From Kosmotogaceae bacterium (GTDB lineage: Bacteria; Thermotogota; Thermotogae; Petrotogales; Kosmotogaceae): a stretch of DNA of 5,961 nt. The notes below the pieces were generated by a model. It did no database searches, was not told where the DNA came from, and worked only from the letters and a program-made list of their open reading frames with translations. A program made the translations under genes and the position numbers. Positions 5,313-5,961 of the stretch are shown piece by piece. Location: positions 1 through 5,961 of the forward strand of contig DLVL01000053.1 in assembly GCA_003444085.1 (NCBI GenBank), read 5' to 3'. Numbering within the stretch: position 1 is the first letter of the stretch; the number at the start of each line of letters is the position of its first letter.

Positions 5313-5961
5313 TTATTCAACCACTACGTTCACTGCAAAAGTCTTTATTGGGTGTGAGCTCTCCCATGGGCGTCTCAGAGAAAACACAACAACTGTCTCT
5401 CCCGGGTTCTCTGCGCGGAAGACCCACTCAACATTATATGGGGAACCAACTATTATCACTCTTGAATCGGCTGGGTTCGAATCAATTACCTCGCCTTTGT
5501 AAATGACTGATAGCACAGTGGGGTTAGAAATCGTGACATCCCACACGTATCCAGTGCTTGCATTTTCTTCCAGAGAAACTCTGACGAGCTCGCCTTGCTT
5601 GAGGACATTCTTCATCCAGTGTAGCTCTGTTGTCCTGGGGGTTGTCGATTCCCATATGAGAGAAGATATGAGCATATGTGGAGTATACTCGCGTACGATC
5701 TCCTCAAAGCCGCCATCTCGCTTCATCTGGTCAAGCATCTTGTTAAACTGAAGAACAATCTCCTGGTCGGTGCCTTTGGACGCGGCTATGTAGAAATTGT
5801 TTGACTGCAATTCCAGGAGTCTTTCGAGATCCTCCATGGAGTAGCCTGCATCTCTAATAAGAGAGGCAACGGTGAGGTCAGTAAATACTGATAGTTGAGC
5901 TCTTCCAGAGAGCAGGTGCTGTACTGCATCCAGGGGATTCGGAGAACTATACACACCGTCA
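5313..5961 (-). CDS. solute-binding protein C-terminus fused to a chagasin-like (I42) inhibitor domain, 5' end outside window
   Basis: The frame is open to the window edge, giving 215 visible residues; the GTG at 5954 is internal, not a start. Visible residues 1 to about 95 match the last part of the second lobe of SBP_bac_3-type (amino-acid ABC transporter) binding proteins. This part includes LLSGRAQLSVFTD, then the SNNFYIAASKGTDQEIV strand, and the final helices LDQMKRDGGFEEIVREY. Residues from about 113 to the end look like the chagasin fold (MEROPS I42), inhibitors of papain-like cysteine proteases. The three inhibitory loops are recognisable as NASTGYVW (133-140, canonical NPTTGY), GSPYN (172-176, canonical glycine-rich loop, degenerate here) and RPWE (197-200). 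The protein presumably is exported, since both domain types act outside the cytoplasm, but the signal peptide lies outside the window. Transport or sensing partners cannot be seen. Confidence 0.8.
   Translation of the reverse strand, partial: DGVYSSPNPLDAVQHLLSGRAQLSVFTDLTVASLIRDAGYSMEDLERLLELQSNNFYIAASKGTDQEIVLQFNKMLDQMKRDGGFEEIVREYTPHMLISSLIWESTTPRTTELHWMKNVLKQGELVRVSLEENASTGYVWDVTISNPTVLSVIYKGEVIDSNPADSRVIIVGSPYNVEWVFRAENPGETVVVFSLRRPWESSHPIKTFAVNVVVE

Overview
The window looks like a bacterial chromosomal segment of moderate GC. Every supported gene lies on the minus strand, so transcription runs from high to low coordinates. The gene mix (SBP_bac_3-type binding protein with a chagasin-like tail, CrtI-type flavoprotein, IS1634-like insertion sequence) would fit a mesophilic Thermotogota such as Mesotoga. 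That is a guess from gene content and composition, not a demonstrated assignment.

Layout, in transcription order. (1) 5961-5313: the 3' part of a gene entering from the right edge. It encodes the C-terminal end of an extracytoplasmic solute-binding protein fused to a chagasin-like (I42) protease-inhibitor domain, followed by a GC-rich hairpin. (2) 5312-5033: a 280-bp intergenic region holding a weak candidate promoter beside an imperfect dyad. (3) 5032-2010: a compact three-gene operon of a small NTF2/SnoaL-like protein, a classical short-chain dehydrogenase and a CrtI/retinol-saturase-type FAD oxidoreductase. The first gap is 10 nt and the second junction is a 14-nt overlap; a hairpin starts inside the last stop codon. 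(4) 1978-1802: a non-coding stretch with a near-consensus sigma70-type promoter that has no gene of its own and points into the insertion sequence. (5) 1801-83: an apparently complete IS1634-like element of about 1.72 kb with imperfect 13-bp terminal inverted repeats and one intact DDE transposase. A perfect 8+2+8 palindrome overlaps the transposase promoter. (6) 79-1: a short open frame that may be the remnant of a gene cut by the element.

The NTF2-like/SDR/FAD operon is the main metabolic unit. Both enzymes belong to families that act on long hydrophobic, often isoprenoid or retinoid-like, substrates, so a lipid or isoprenoid redox pathway is the best inference; the real substrate is unknown. 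The most unusual protein is the binding-protein/chagasin fusion. I saw no CRISPR array, tRNA, rRNA or clearly novel defence system.
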